64,000 nucleotides of DNA, from contig NC_134710.1 in the NCBI RefSeq assembly GCF_043290135.1, positions 318,516,616 through 318,580,615 on the forward strand, read 5' to 3'. The notes beneath the pieces are model-generated. The model searched no databases and was not told the DNA's origin. It worked only from the letters and a program-made list of their open reading frames with translations. The stretch comes from Rhipicephalus microplus. Lineage: Eukaryota > Arthropoda > Arachnida > Ixodida > Ixodidae. This document shows positions 9,779-22,254 of the stretch, in pieces (the stretch's first letter is position 1; each line of letters opens with the position of its first letter). Position numbers and translations under genes: made by a program.

Positions 9779-12700
9779 CTGTGAAATGAAAGCAATGTTC
9801 GACGCTATACAAAACTCTTGACAGGGCAGATTAAAATACCAAGCAACTTCTATGTGTAAAAAGCTGGAATACTTCCAGATTTAAAAGCCAGGCATTTAGA
9901 GAAGCTAACAAGCACGAATAAAAACAAGGTGTTTGAAATTCAAAGTAAAAAATTACTGCCAAACCAGGACGCAGCACCCGCATGGCAGCCCGCTTATACT
10001 ATGTTGCAATACCATCTCCGCGTTCAGAAAAGTGATTTTTCCTCATACGAAATACGTGACAGTTACTTTGTCGACAAACATAGAAATTTTGCTGCCGTTG
10101 GCACATTATGACCCTACCAGAACAGCACAAAGAGAATGCAAGAAGTACTAACCATCGTCAGTCCTTATATGGTACACAGGCTTCAGGTACTTATTGCAAA
10201 GGTCACCAGTCCTGCAGCAAGCAATTGATTTCGGCACCTTATGTGGGACAAGGTGAGCCTTGCACTGAAAGGAAGAAGGAACATCGATTGATCTGTAAAA
10301 GCTTTGAAGATCAGGGCAAGATGCCCTCTTGTGGACACGCCACTACGACTACTTGACAACTGTATAATAAGGAAAATTTATACTAATGTAAAAAATGAAT
10401 CAGAGTTTGTGTGTGAGCATATAAAACTTCTAGCTTTACCATGCTCTTTTGTCTTAGTTACGATGCAACAGTGGAACTATACAGTGATGAGTAAAAATAA
10501 TGTCCACTGAAAGGAAACAGTTGATGATAATATATAGGAAGTTATGCTTTAGTATTGTCCATACACTGAACTACATATAACACAAAAATTACCTGCTTAA
10601 AATACATGCTATTAGTACAAAAATCAATTTAAAAGGTTATCCAATTTCATTTTTATTTTCTACAACCACACAACAAAGCCAAAATATTTACATGCTAATA
10701 GACTTCCTTCAGTGCTATTCATGTAGCCTCCCCCCCCCCCCCCCATTTGTCGCTTCTTTGGGGCTCACACATTTTTGTTGCAGCCAAAGTAAACTGAGGC
10801 ACTGTCTAAAAATAAAGACAAAAACACTCGCCTGTTACGGTAAACGTAAAGAAGCAGAAAAACCAGTCAGAGTAAAGCTACACACCCACAATATGCTGCT
10901 TTCTTCAGCAGGCAAGCAGCCATAACTTCGTTCAGGTTCAAACTGTGACGTCTCTGAATTGTAGACTTCTTCAACAGCACTGAAGCAGTCGCTGTCTGGT
11001 GGTGCAGTGCATGTACCATTATAGGATCCATCAGGGCAGGTCCCAAGACAATAACAGTCTAATGCTTTTCCTGCAATTAAAACATGCACATTTCTAAGAG
11101 AGTCCCAAAACACTGAAGCTCAGGAAAGCATCTATGTGCTTTTGACAAATTTGTGCATGATGGCAAAACTGTCATGCTGCAATCGACACCCAGAAAAAAT
11201 GCACACAGCGGCACTATTGGCACACAATTAGTGTCTTTCTTCTACAAAATATATACACTTAAACCTCATTATATTGAACTCAGATAGAACAAATTATCAC
11301 TTATAACAAAGTAAGCAAAGAATATCCTTGCAATAGATATAGTGTTAGGAATATACCTATATATTAAATTTTTGGTTGTAACAAACTTATTTTCATGTCA
11401 GATACAACTTCGTTAAAATTAGATGTGAGAGTAGCTGGCGTTCACTCCCAATGAACTGGTGTGAGTGATGCATCTTTTTGCTATACAAAGCTTATGAGAC
11501 AGTGCAAATTCATAACAAGGACCCACCGGCTTTAAACACACAAAATACTTTCAATCAGATGTCATAATTTAAAAATAAAAAACACTATAAGTAAAAACGA
11601 GTTTAGACTACAATGAGGTTACCTAGTATTTGAAAATGTTTAGAGTGTCAATGTTACGAAGAACAGTGCTCTAGTAATTGAGGTATTAAAGCAAATATGG
11701 AGAATGAAATGAGACACTAACAAAACATTCTAGTACTAAGCACTTTAACAGTTAATTTCATCTCTATAGCCTCTTACAATTTAAGAAAAAATGTAAGCAT
11801 ATCACTATTTCTCTCATGAACAATTTTCAGAGATGCTACATCCAACTGTGTTGGCTAATTTTCATCATGTCAAAGAGTTTTTTGTGTTGATTTTATCTTA
11901 AGTATACTTGTTTGTGTTATTTGCTTTCAATAGCAAACTAACGTTTCGGCACATTTTATCCATAACAGTAACGTCAATTTCAAGCTTTCATTTTGAATGT
12001 GTCTAGTATTTACGTAAGCAAAGACAAAGTACTTGCACTTTGAATGAAAACCAGCTGGTACAATTATTTTGCAAAGGTGACAGACAAACACAGCGTGGTT
12101 CTGTGCGTGGAGCTTATAGTTATTGTTATGTTGTAACCTACTAAAGTATTCAATTATTTATAACGGAGAGACCAGTGTGGGGTATTGTAAAATAGCATAA
12201 AATGCTAGCTCTGAATTTCTATTCATCCCTTGAAGAAAGTATCCCTTTGATGATATCCTTGGTGGTGTCCATACTAACATCCCAGGGATTATTTGTTTTG
12301 GTAACAGTCACCAATCACAAAGCCTTCGCTGTTGCATACAGAGAATTCCAGGTTGAATAGCATACGCCAGCAACACATCATTGGCCCCATGGAGGAAGAA
12401 ATACTAAGGAGAGGCCCTTATGTCACATTCGCGAAGCCTCGACATCGCAAACACCTGCATCGCCTTCTAGCAAAGGGGTACCTAAATATTTTGCAATTTT
12501 GTCGTGTCGTTTGCAAGCGCATGCACACATAAAGCGAGTAAGAAAACTTCTGCAGTCTGTTTCCCCCCCCCCCCTTTTTTTCCTTTTTTTTCTTATTGTG
12601 CAAGCAACGCAGTCTATTCACACATGCTGATCCTACTGTATGTCCTTTGGGAAAGCTAAGCAATGCCTAGCAGTGCACGTCCTTGGTTCAAATTACATTC

Positions 12701-15700
12701 ACTGCCGAAAGAACCGGGTGTCACCTTTCATGAGTACATATGTACACTTCATTGGTGATCACCAAGCCCCGCCACGGTGGTCTAGTGGATAAGGTACTCG
12801 GCTGCTGACCCGCAGGTCGCAGGATCAAATCCCGGCTGTGGTGGCTGCATTTCCGATGGAGGCGGAAATGTTGTAGGCCCGTGTACTCAGATTTGGGTGC
12901 ACGTTAAAGAACCCCAGGTGGTCGAAATTTCCGGAGCCCTCCACTATGGTGTCTGTCATAATCATACGGTGGTTTTGGGACGTTAAACCCCACAAATCAA
13001 TCAAATCATTGGTGATCACTAATGCATGGTATTTACATGAGAAGCTCTCAACGGTTGTCACTCTGTTGGTTTTTACTTATTGTTTCAACTCAGCACACAC
13101 ATGAACTTGCATTTTCGGCGTGTGACGTGCCATACATAACATGCACCAAATGCATCATACTGCGGTTTTTGAGGCTACATCATTCATACAAAAGGGCCAC
13201 AAACTTTTATTGTAATTATCAGACAACATGCTGTACGTATTGTGTGGTGTACACTTGCTGCATGCTAGTAGTTGTGTGCTCACTAGAATTACAAAATATT
13301 TTCTTCCTCCATGATGCCCAAGACACCACCATTTGCACATGGAGCAAAAAATACAGGTGATCAAAAATTTCATCATCTGCACCCTACCCGTCTCCTATGT
13401 TCAAGAAAAAAAACACAAGAGACAGAAGCAGACAAAATGAGTGCCTTACCTACACTATTCATCAACTATTCCCGCCAGCAGTCCAGTAGTCAAACATTCT
13501 AATGGAGACCTGCTACAGAGCAGACATATTCGCAGTTCCAATATCCACAAAGAAAAAAAAATGTTCCGGGTGTGAGTACAATGTAGTGGTTGAGATTATA
13601 TTTTCCAACTCCTGGCCCTTTTGTCATCAGACTGAACGGCAGTTCATTTCTATATTAGCACCAACTATTCCATTATTTCGACAGGTCATAAGGGGCAAAA
13701 ACTAACTGTGATGGTTTTTGTCGCACATGTACAATGGCGATTTTCTGTCCGGCAAGGTCTTTGTTGTATGTCTCGCACCCTTCCCTTAAAATTTCACACC
13801 TTAATGACGATGCATGCTGACTAGAAGGTGCTGTCACCTCCCAGGAGTTACAAGAAGCATCAAAAAGGATTGTGCTACCTTCCTGTGAAAATACACATAA
13901 CTCATTTCAAGTGCCAGCAGGTCGCATATTGTGCGGCAATGTCATTTGGAGGTTTTGGTTTCACCGAGTGATCACAACGGAGGCGTGTGAAACTTGATTT
14001 GTACCTTTATCGGCACTCCCTTGCAGGGGCCACAGAAGCTGATTTCTGTCCTTACTAGCACAGCTTTTACCTTGTTCATTCGCAACACTCACTCAGGTAT
14101 TCTCGTTTTCCTTGATTATCAAGCTGAGTCTGCCCAAGGCAGCAACACGCAGACAAAGTGCGTTTGCTTGTGAGCACAACTCGTTACTCCGAGAAAACAA
14201 TGGAGGCCCGTTTTATGCGTGAAACCACTTTTACCACTGCAGTGAAATCACTTTTGCAAGAGGATACATGCGAAATTATATACGTCTGGATAGATGCTTT
14301 CCCGGCTTAGCATGCCTCCACTGCAGTGAATCCACCTTTTACAAAGAGTAATATGCCTCTATTCGTTCCTTTAAAATAATATGAAATTTTTAAAATTTAA
14401 ATTTGATTCAAAGCAAATTCGAATACTGCATTTTTCATTCGAGTATTCGCACAAGCGTAGACTTCACCCATTTCGAACATGAAAAAACTGCATTAATGTA
14501 ATTTGACTATCTTGGAAAGTTTTTTCCCAAAAAAATTCAACCCTCAAAGAATCAAAAGTCATGTGCCTCACAGTTCCTACCACTGAAGATGCAAACTGAG
14601 ATAACATTTTTCTATTATGTTAGCCTTGTACACATTCACCAAGAAAATTTCTTACTTCTTTCAACAAAAAAAATTGTTTCCATTTATTCATCATATCAAC
14701 ACTGATTCAGTAAATTGCAACAGATTACTTGACTTTGATATACCATTGTCACCATAAGTACAGTTCATTATCAATAGTGTTTAACTCTTTTGTTACCATG
14801 CCTATTCAAATTGATTAACAATGATATATGTTTTTGGATCGTCGATTTTGCCATGTTAAATTTGTTTCTTGTGCACCCAGCACTTTCTAGATGTTAGTTC
14901 AGGCACTCAACATTCAAAATCAATTTGAATTTGGCCGTTTTGGCAACATAGTAATTTTTGACAGACCTTTGCACGAACTAATATGCATGTATTGTTCTAA
15001 AAGTGCACTAGGCTGGCAAACGTGACAGAAGTGCGTGCCCCTCGTGATTATGATACAGTAACATTGAAGTTCTGTAACGAAAAGAACCTTTACAAGCCGA
15101 ATACCACATTAAAGTGTCAGCTTTGCAATTTGACAATGTTAAACAGTAATAATTACCATAATAATAAGCCAAATATTCAATAGAGAGCTGTTCCTAGGAG
15201 TCAGAGAAAATTTGTTTTACAAAAAATATTTGTGAAGGTCCGCTGTGTGTTTTAAGTGTTGAAGTGGCCCTCTATGACAGTTTTCAGCAACTTTAGTTTT
15301 GCTTGCATTGTTATACCAGACACAGGGTCGCATCTAGTGTCACTAGTCACTTCTATGACGCTGTCGTTACGCGCGCATGGGTGCGCACCAGCGCTGCGAA
15401 ACTCATACACTCGTCAAAACTCTCTTGTTACCCCACCTGAATTGAGTGAGGATGAGCTTAGAATTCGAAGATAACAGCACTTCAAGTTTTATGGCGATGA
15501 TGTTTTGCGTCAGCCTGAGACATCCGCAGCCATTCATGGGTTTCTTTCGTATGCATCCTCAAGTTGTCTCCTCCGGCACAAGAACGTGGCTACTGACCAT
15601 TGTGCACAATGTTATAGCTACTTTGGTTATGTGCATCGTCCACACTTCACTGGAACACGATGTGCTGGCACTGGCTGTATAGCTTATCTTAACTACAAGA

Positions 15701-18700
15701 ATGCTCCCGGAGCACATCTTATGCCTCACTACAAAGCAGTGCGAAACCTTTTAGAACTGCACGCGATATTATCCTTTTTTTAATACGATATGTGCAAAAG
15801 CAAAAAAAAATATGCTTAGATGCATATATGAGAACGCCAACCAATTCGAAGTGAGGTGGCTCATGGAAAGAAGTGACGCTAGATGAAATAGCAAAGTTCA
15901 TTGGACATCTAATTTATAGAGGGATGATGCATATCACGGGTATTCATCTATATTGGAACACCTGGAGACTCTTATCACAAGACAACAAAAGTTTACTGAG
16001 AAAAAAGTATGAGTACACTTGTGTCTCACGAAAAACTATGCAATGTTTCACCGTATAGCACGAGCAATGAAGCAGCACATCAGTTCTGGTTTTCTTTGTC
16101 TATGTAAAGAGGAACATTTTGTACAACATTCATTATTTTTTACACTGTTTCTGGGTCATTTATCTATAAAATTTCTATTCCAAATTTTCTTTGTCTTGAA
16201 TACTTTTACATATATAGTGTTTTGTATTGCACTGTTTATCATCTGGCAACCAAAAATTGCACACTTTTCACACTTTTATTCATTTTAAAATATTTTTGTT
16301 GCTCTACAACATATATTTTTTGGAAAGAGCATTTCATTGTGCAAAGTTTGTTATGCTGTGATGTGTGCCGGAGTACTTTTCAAACTGGCAAAACCTATCT
16401 TCCCGAGACATATGAAAAACAACAATTTTTTCGCAGTAACGAAAGAATTAAGGGGTCATCACTATTATGGGAAGAGGCCACACAGATAAATACCAGTCCC
16501 AACAACTCTGCCAGCACTTTCGATATTGGCATTATTACTTGAAACAAAGCCTGCACTTTTATAGAGAAAGCAAAGAGCGCGGTTGAGTGCATGGACTAAA
16601 ACTGTGTTGTTGTGAGCACGTTCAAATGGTGAGAACAAGTATGAAACTAGTAATAATCCTTCCTCTTATCACCAAAAAAATGGAAGCGTTTTTTGTTTTT
16701 GAGCTCCAGAAACAGGAAACGCAACCACTACAGCATCGTTTGTGTCAGTCAGCGCCAGCACAGAAACAGTACATACAGGGGAGCAATAAATGGAAGAGTA
16801 ACTAATTCTTCATCTTTTCGAAAATTTTAAAAAAAGAAGCCATTAGTTTTGCAAGTACATCAAACAGGAAACATCTGAAGAACAATACCGAAACTAGCCA
16901 AAGCAACACTGTAGTGAAGTATTAAAAGAAAAAGGCATTGACACAGGGAAAAAATTCCACGTATTGTTGACAAGTGGAAACATATGCCAAGCAAAAAAAA
17001 TGATAAAAAAAGGCATGTGTGTAGTGGTGAAGGAGCATGGCAGCCACCAAACGGACCAGCTCTTTGTGCAAAGTGCAAGTTGTGAATGCTGAGGCGTTTG
17101 ACTGTTTCTCACTGTACCCGCTGTCTGCCTGGTACCAGACGTTAATAAACACCATTTCACCATCACTTTCTCCTTCACTACTACATGTGTTTTAAAAATA
17201 CAGGCAACTAAACCAAAAAGCTCGATCCAAATGCAAAAATAGTAGCACAGCCTCACAGAATAACGCACAGTAGTTCCACCATCAGCTAGCTTTCTTGTTC
17301 AAAACTTGACTACGAAGAATTCGCTTGTGGATATGAATATTTTTAGCAAAGCTCTATGGTTCCCATCAACAAAATCTAGCCCTGTGCAACATACACCTGC
17401 CTAGCTTTTAACTATAGAAATGCTCACTGCACACAGAGTATGATGAAATAAACAAAATTTGTTATGACAATATAAATGACTCTTTGCTCTTTCTCCCTAT
17501 TATAGGTACACTTTGAACCAAAAGGGCCTACAGCATACACCAGAATATATTGGCAACCAGGCTATACCATCACGATAAAGTCGCCTACGCTTAATCAGTC
17601 AATAGGTGGTATCCACTGAGCCTTGATCCACAAGGCGGCAACACCATTACAGTGCCATTTTGAAAGACACTTTGTATGCGCTATCCTGCTGTCTGTGTGT
17701 TGGTGTTCACAAGGGGTTTCAGAGGCCTGTGGTCATCCAAATTGCCGTACAGATCTTGAGACACAGCGTGTGCAGCAAGTTTTTTGCGCGTGCAGCAAGT
17801 GCATGGGCCTCCAAAAAGGTGACCCCCGCCGCTAGCCCTCCTCACAAATTATGTCAAATGCATATCCCCTATAGGATGCATTTGCCAGGTTGATTTCAGG
17901 GGCTGATCTATGTGTTCCCTGAAACCCCAGACAATTAGAAATAGGTCTTTTGGTGCACCAGTGAACACTGGTTATGGTCCGAAACCAAGTAAGAGCTCTG
18001 AGTTCACGGAACAAACAATTGCATTGTGAAGTAATGAGCACACTTGGCTGGTGAGCCTACACCAGTTCTAAGTAGGGTTTAAAATCATCCAGCACTAAAG
18101 AAAAAGCACTTGATGATGTTCAAAAACTGTATATGTTCTTTTGCTATCCACCAGTGCTTCTTCAGAATTGAAGTCCATGAAATAATTCATGGCGAGACTG
18201 GTTGATTGTAGCACTACGATGGGGATTAATGCTTCAGCTGTCAGGTGGGTTACTTGGCTATTCTGATTATATTAGCACGCTTTATCAACTTCTGCCTGGG
18301 TTCCAAAGTTTTTAAATTTGAGTCACCCGTTAACAGTACATCGGAAGCCTGGGAAAGCACGAATTCTTTATCGTGCTTCGACGAGGCATCAATTGCCGCG
18401 TCAGCTGCGGCCGTTTCGGGGCACGCTGGTGATGCTTAGGCGTCATGTTGCGAGTTCAACTGACGATTCACATGTGAAGCGTCCGCGTTACGCGGGCTGT
18501 GTCCTTGGCGAATCTCTCGTGGCCGGCATTTGTCAAGTGACGCTGACTCTAGGGAGCGGCTCAGCGCGCCTTGTGTACACGCACTTTCGCGATATGCCTC
18601 ACGTACTGAAGCCATGCAGCTGTAAAGCAAGACATGCCACGGACGTATCTGGGTGAACTTGCCGCGTTTCGAACGCGATTAAAGCCGTCCCAGCGAAAGC

Positions 18701-19307
18701 TCACGAACGCTCAGTCACATTCCTTGTGCCCCACACCCTATTAATGCAATTTAAAACCTCTGTAGCGCTGCCAAAATCACGTTACCGACATTCGCAGACG
18801 TTCATAAATAACATTTTCGCAACATCGCTACACTGAAAGAACCTCCCTAAATCCCTCAAGGCCCCAAGATTCCTACGCTTTGACTCATGCAACTTACAAA
18901 ACACAAGCAAACGTTTCAGTTTCTACTGAAGCTACCGCAGCTGATGTTTGCAGCGTCAAGTAAATGTACCAAAGTCCAGAAGAAAACATCCCGCCATATG
19001 CAGATACGTCTACACAGCGGGATCTGAGTTATGCGACAGCAAATACATAACTTCAGTGAGAATCGAACAGCAGTTGTGCAAGTTATGCGCTAACAAAACA
19101 AACAACGAAGCTCAAACGCGAAAATTTGAGCCTTGAAAAGTACTTTTCGAACGCGACAATGTTGACTACAACTCATGAAACTAAATATAAGCAGCCGAAC
19201 TTACCATTTTGAACCAGCAGTGCGAGAAAAACGGCAGGTATTAGCCACAATATTTTCCATCTCGTTCGCATCTTTAGCCAACACAAACCCCCACCAACAG
19301 CAGCCAT
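9664..19307 (-). CDS. tkv: BMP type I receptor (thickveins orthologue), N-terminal four exons
   Basis: Encodes the start of a TGF-beta superfamily type I serine/threonine kinase receptor, which binds BMP/Dpp ligands at the plasma membrane and phosphorylates SMADs. Exons (minus strand) 19307-19205, 11070-10886, 10264-10153 and 9778-9664 join in phase to about 172 residues. They give a hydrophobic signal peptide (about 13-33), a compact ectodomain with ten cysteines ending in CCRTGDLCNKYL, an NGT sequon, and a transmembrane helix (about 146-170). The ectodomain spacing, with SDCFSAVEEVY and YGCLPAEE, fits Drosophila Tkv better than Babo or Sax. All introns are GT-AG. The GS box and kinase are not in the window, so the gene runs off to the left. 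Intron 1 is about 8.1 kb and contains a SINE and repeats. The start is the ATG at 19307, which gives a normal signal peptide. Confidence 0.88.
10153..10264 (-). CDS. tkv: tkv exon 3 (CC-x4-CN ectodomain end)
   Basis: Acceptor TTTCAG. It starts with the conserved Cys (CKAHLVPHK) and ends after the CCRTGDLCNKYLKPVY motif that closes the three-finger fold. Donor G|GTTAGT, phase 1. Confidence 0.88.
10886..11070 (-). CDS. tkv: tkv exon 2 (activin-receptor-type ectodomain)
   Basis: Acceptor TTAATTGCAG. 185 bp finish the split codon and give 62 residues with the CxC...C pattern of type I receptor ectodomains. The donor GG|GTGTGT is the one that keeps phase 0 into exon 3. Confidence 0.85.
11071..12762. 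other. tkv intron 1, left part
   Basis: AT-rich intronic sequence with no recognisable gene. The right 14 bp (12749-12762) are the left target duplication of the SINE. Confidence 0.5.
12763..13005 (+). mobile_element. Ruka-type SINE, full length, with 14-bp TSD
   Basis: Full-length copy. It has a tRNA-like head with A-box TCTAGTGGATAAGG and B-box GGATCAAATCCC, then the body and the 3' end GTTAAACCCCACAAATCAAT. It is flanked by the perfect 14-bp duplication TCATTGGTGATCAC (12749-12762 and 13006-13019). This copy defines the family for the others in the window. It was inserted in tkv intron 1, antisense to the gene. Confidence 0.97.
13020..14199. other. tkv intron 1, no features seen
   Basis: No coding similarity or repeat boundary recognised. 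Confidence 0.5.
14200..14457 (-). repeat. Dispersed AT-rich repeat, second copy (partial)
   Basis: The minus strand from 14457 reads GCTTGTGCGAATACTCGAA and continues collinearly with 6643-6840, including GTTCACTGCAGTG. It is truncated on its inner side. Confidence 0.55.
14797..15845 (-). repeat. Dispersed repeat, inverted partner of 7845-8880
   Basis: The reverse complement aligns end to end with 7845-8880 with small indels. Together the two copies bracket tkv exons 2-4. Confidence 0.7.
15873..16542 (+). pseudogene. Possible piggyBac-type transposase fragment
   Basis: A short open stretch reads LDEIAKFIGHLIYRGMM ... HLYWNT. This resembles the piggyBac-family motif in which a 'DEI..FIG.LIYMG' helix is followed by an aromatic 'YWST'. 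Stops follow within 60 codons, and a later open piece (16380-16542) is not diagnostic. It is a small, degenerate match and could be chance. No TTAA-flanked ends were identified. Confidence 0.35.
16543..19204. other. tkv intron 1, right part
   Basis: No supportable gene. 18360-18720 is more GC- and CpG-rich than its surroundings and has a 112-codon frame at 18318-18656 without recognisable similarity. It may be an unidentified repeat. Confidence 0.45.
19205..19307 (-). CDS. tkv: tkv exon 1 (signal peptide)
   Basis: Codes MAAVGGGLCWLKMRTRWK, then a hydrophobic stretch WLIPAVFLALLVQ. The donor GGTAAGT follows the first base of codon 35 (phase 1), matching exon 2. The frame stays open upstream, so a longer N-terminus or the internal Met at residue 13 are alternatives. 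The 19307 ATG is preferred because it leaves a compact signal peptide. Confidence 0.75.
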
Positions 19308-19652
19308 TTTAACGCGAGCAGCAGAAACAGTCACGTGACATTTAAAATAATTAAAACAAAGTGCATGTATGAAGCGCGCCATCTGTTTTTGAAGGAGCAA
19401 ACGGCTGCCGTTTCTGGTAGAGTGTACCAGAACGGTCGTTTTATCATTCGCTTGACAGAAAACAAACTGTTGACCTCCCTCTGAAATAAACAGCACTCAC
19501 CCAGACTGCATGAAACTATACGGCTAATACAGAAGAGTTCCATCCGCTGTAGTGCCGGGCGTATTCATTTGAATTTTAATTGAATATGTGTTCGATTAAG
19601 CCAGAAGAGCATAGCACAAGGCGTGCACAAGGCATATCATCTATTGGTGGGC

Positions 19653-19691
19653 GTTGATTGATATGTGGGGTTTAGCGTCCCAAAACCACCA
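19653..19691 (-). repeat. SINE 3'-end fragment (Ruka type)
   Basis: About 40 bp matching the 3' end of the SINE on the minus strand (TGATTGATATGTGGGGTTTAGCGTCCC in pieces). It stops abruptly at 19691, where LTR-like sequence starts. Confidence 0.7.
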
Positions 19692-19806
19692 TGTCACGGA
19701 TGTGACGGCTGGCTGGAGTACAGACAGGTGGAAAAAGCAGATTATGATGGCACTAAAACAAAAGATGATTTATTGGGCTAACTTGTGCCCGAAAGGAAAC
19801 TCGAAC
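19692..19806 (-). repeat. Candidate LTR start, related to the 44096 LTR
   Basis: It begins TGTCACGGATGTGACGG and contains TTTATTGGGCTAACTTGTGCCCG. The LTR at 44096 has TGTCATGAGGTCGTGACG and TTTATTTGGGCGAACCTGTGCCCG in the same order. The right boundary was not determined; the block may extend to about 20100. Confidence 0.4.
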
Positions 19807-20353
19807 GTACTGTTCCACAACAGCCAAAAAAAAAAAGAGGGGGGGGGGGGGGGCGTGTCTCTCTTCGGCGACTGACATCGCAACACATCTGGCTATCAGG
19901 CCACTCACCACCCGGCGTTTGATTTTCTCCTCTCCTTCATACACATGATGCCTCCTCGCCCCTTAGTTCTTGAATGCAAGTGAACAATACCAGCACAATA
20001 AGCGCTAGCGCCAATCAGGATTTCGCGTTCCTAGGCTGCACGCTATTATCGCCGCTTGCTCAGTTATAAACACAAAAAATTAAGTTTGTTGTGCGAGACA
20101 TAGAAGAATGGATGGGCGGTTTCATGGCAAAGCAGGGCAGGAGACAAATCGCATGCGATATTTCGCGTGTATCAACGAATCGAGAGCATCTCGACGTCAC
20201 GAGAACTATATATAAAAAGTACAAAAAAAGAGCGCAATATTATTTCCTGATATTTCTCGTCCTTCTTAGCCAACTACTGTGACGTAGATGGTATATATTC
20301 TAGGGACCGTAGTTGTATACATAAAGGCGACAACAAGACTCAAAAAACCGCTT

Positions 20354-20395
20354 GCCTTTAAGCAACGTTTCTAGACTAGAAACGTTGCCTTTAAG
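20354..20395. repeat. Hairpin flanked by 9-bp direct repeats
   Basis: Perfect 12-bp arms GCAACGTTTCTA (20362-20373) and its complement (20377-20388) with a 3-base loop. GCCTTTAAG is repeated directly at 20354-20362 and 20387-20395. Confidence 0.7.
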
Positions 20396-20498
20396 TGCGG
20401 TATTCCCTTTTATAATTTCGAGGAACTACATCAGCACCTCAAAGCATCTTCGAAACAGCAGATCCGACTGCGTAAGTGCGGGGAGGAATCACCTTCAC

Positions 20499-20590
20499 TG
20501 AAGAAGAATGGCGATTTGGGCTAGTTGGTTTGAATTCATAATTCAAACCAACTAGCAAATAAGGGCTCGCGCTGCAGCCCTTATTATTAT
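20499..20590 (+). mobile_element. 92-bp retroposon-like insertion with 13-bp TSD
   Basis: Flanked by the perfect direct repeat GAATCACCTTCAC (20486-20498 and 20591-20603). The insert has two adjacent perfect hairpins (17-bp arms at 20520-20556; 10-bp arms at 20558-20585) and ends in TTATTATTAT, a simple 3' tail. The combination of TSD plus tail indicates LINE-driven insertion. The first hairpin could be a twin-priming inversion. Confidence 0.75.
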
Positions 20591-20603
20591 GAATCACCTT
20601 CAC

Positions 20604-21751
20604 CTTGTGTGGAGGATTGCTGTTTTGCTTATCTGTGCTTGATTTTCCTTTGAAAGATGCTCGTCCGGTGCTGTTTCACCATTAGAATTGGGTGCACCAT
20701 TTTGTGCTTAGTGAGAGGTGGCAGTGTGTTTTACTATCACAGCCCAGTGCTGTAGAGCAGTCTCAGTGAGCCGTCAAATAATTAAACTACTCAAGCTGCT
20801 CTCCAGTCACGCTCCCAGACAGGACGCGTACTCGTGGACCTGGGGTACCGTCTGGTGTCCGCAACACCTCAACTAACTTCCATGGCAAGCACGGCGAGAG
20901 GACCTGCAGAATGGGCAGAGGGCACTCGAAACTACAAGAAGGAATGGGAAAAGAAGCTAGATTTGAAAGACATGTTTTCTATCTCCGGAACCGATTCTTT
21001 TTCTATGCTGAACTTCATATAGTTTACTGTTTCACTATATAGTTGCCCTACACTAGATGCTTCTTTGGAACAGGTCCATTAATTCGTAAAAGTGTAATAA
21101 GGCTGCATAGGTGCACGTACTGTAAATAAGTGTATCACGGAACACCTACCTGAGTGTACCGGATAAACAGCTCCACCGTTATTTTGTACACATAGACTGC
21201 CTCTCTCCATCCCCTTCGGACAGTGCGATATAATGCATATCTTGCAAAGTAAAATTGCCACCCCAAGTTCAGGGCCTGAAACTTCACTGAACAAGAGACA
21301 CATCCAAACAACGCTATAAGTGTTCTGCAAGTCCCACAGTATTCATCTTTCCTCCGCTTTTCGCGGAATTTTTTGTGTTTGTCAAGTAACAAACATTTTC
21401 TGTGTCTTACAGTAACCACATTGTCATTTCGAATGACGAAAACAAAATATATTACGCAATAGAACTGATACTCATCAGGCAGCAAAACACACACACACAA
21501 TGGAATAAAAAAAGGTGCCATTTGGGTGGTAAGCACCCTTCTTTGCTGACCAAAAAACAACCAATAGGCAACAATTTTTGAGAATAAGTAATTTTATAAG
21601 TGCAAGACAATCACAAAAAAAAATGATTCGGGTTATTTTTGGGTTTAAATTTGGTTGTTTGAGGTTTATGCCACCTGGTAACACTGGTTTCATTTTATTT
21701 CTGTAATTTTTGTGTGTGGTCAACGCACGGAGGAAGGAAAAAGGTGGGTCA
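20604..21751. other. No gene seen between tkv and WDR46 (left part)
   Basis: Unremarkable sequence. Frames of 60-140 codons on the minus strand (21135-21723) have no recognisable similarity. Confidence 0.45.
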
Positions 21752-22254
21752 ACGCCTCCTAAAAAAAATTATGCCTGAAACTTCCTCCGTGGCCTGAAAC
21801 ATGAGCCGCGAACGCGCTGCCCAACCCTCTGATTTTACCCTCCTCCTTCGGTACAATGGCGAGCGTCTCTGATGGCCGTCCCCTGCCAACGCCTCTTCTA
21901 GAAGATGCCTGCCGCATGAGAAGAAAAACGGCTGCCACATCCTTTCTCTCCTTTATTTTAGAATGTTCTCGGTCGCTAGCGTCACCTGTGGCGGACGGTG
22001 CAACAACGCAACACTTTGCATAGCCTCCGAAACTGCAGTGTACAATTGCAGGTCTCAAACAACTCTCGACTGACGCGCCCCTATGGGCCGCATATGAAAA
22101 ACGCTTAGCTGGTAGCTGGTACCGCCCGCTGCCATAATAATAGTCTTGGTCGCGAGCGCCACCGCACGGCGCTTGCGCAAAACTGAAGGCAGGCCAACTC
22201 CGCTGGGAGCGCGAGCCATTCCCCAGGCATTGTTTAGAGGAGGCGTTGCCCCTG
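21752..22254. mobile_element. Candidate MITE with CAACGCCTCCT ends
   Basis: Left end CAACGCCTCCTAAA...ATGCCTG and right end, complementary, CAGGCATTGTTTAGAGGAGGCGTTG: terminal inverted repeats of about 25 bp with small gaps, about 500 bp apart. CACGGAGGAAGG words lie just outside on both sides (21726 and 22277). The interior is GC-rich and non-coding. Confidence 0.5.

Noticed and set aside
18318..18656. 112-codon frame in a GC-rich patch
   Set aside because: No motif, no similarity recognised, and it sits inside tkv intron 1; frames of this length occur by chance in GC-rich DNA.
21135..21560. 141-codon minus-strand frame upstream of tkv
   Set aside because: Low-complexity composition, no domain, no splice context.
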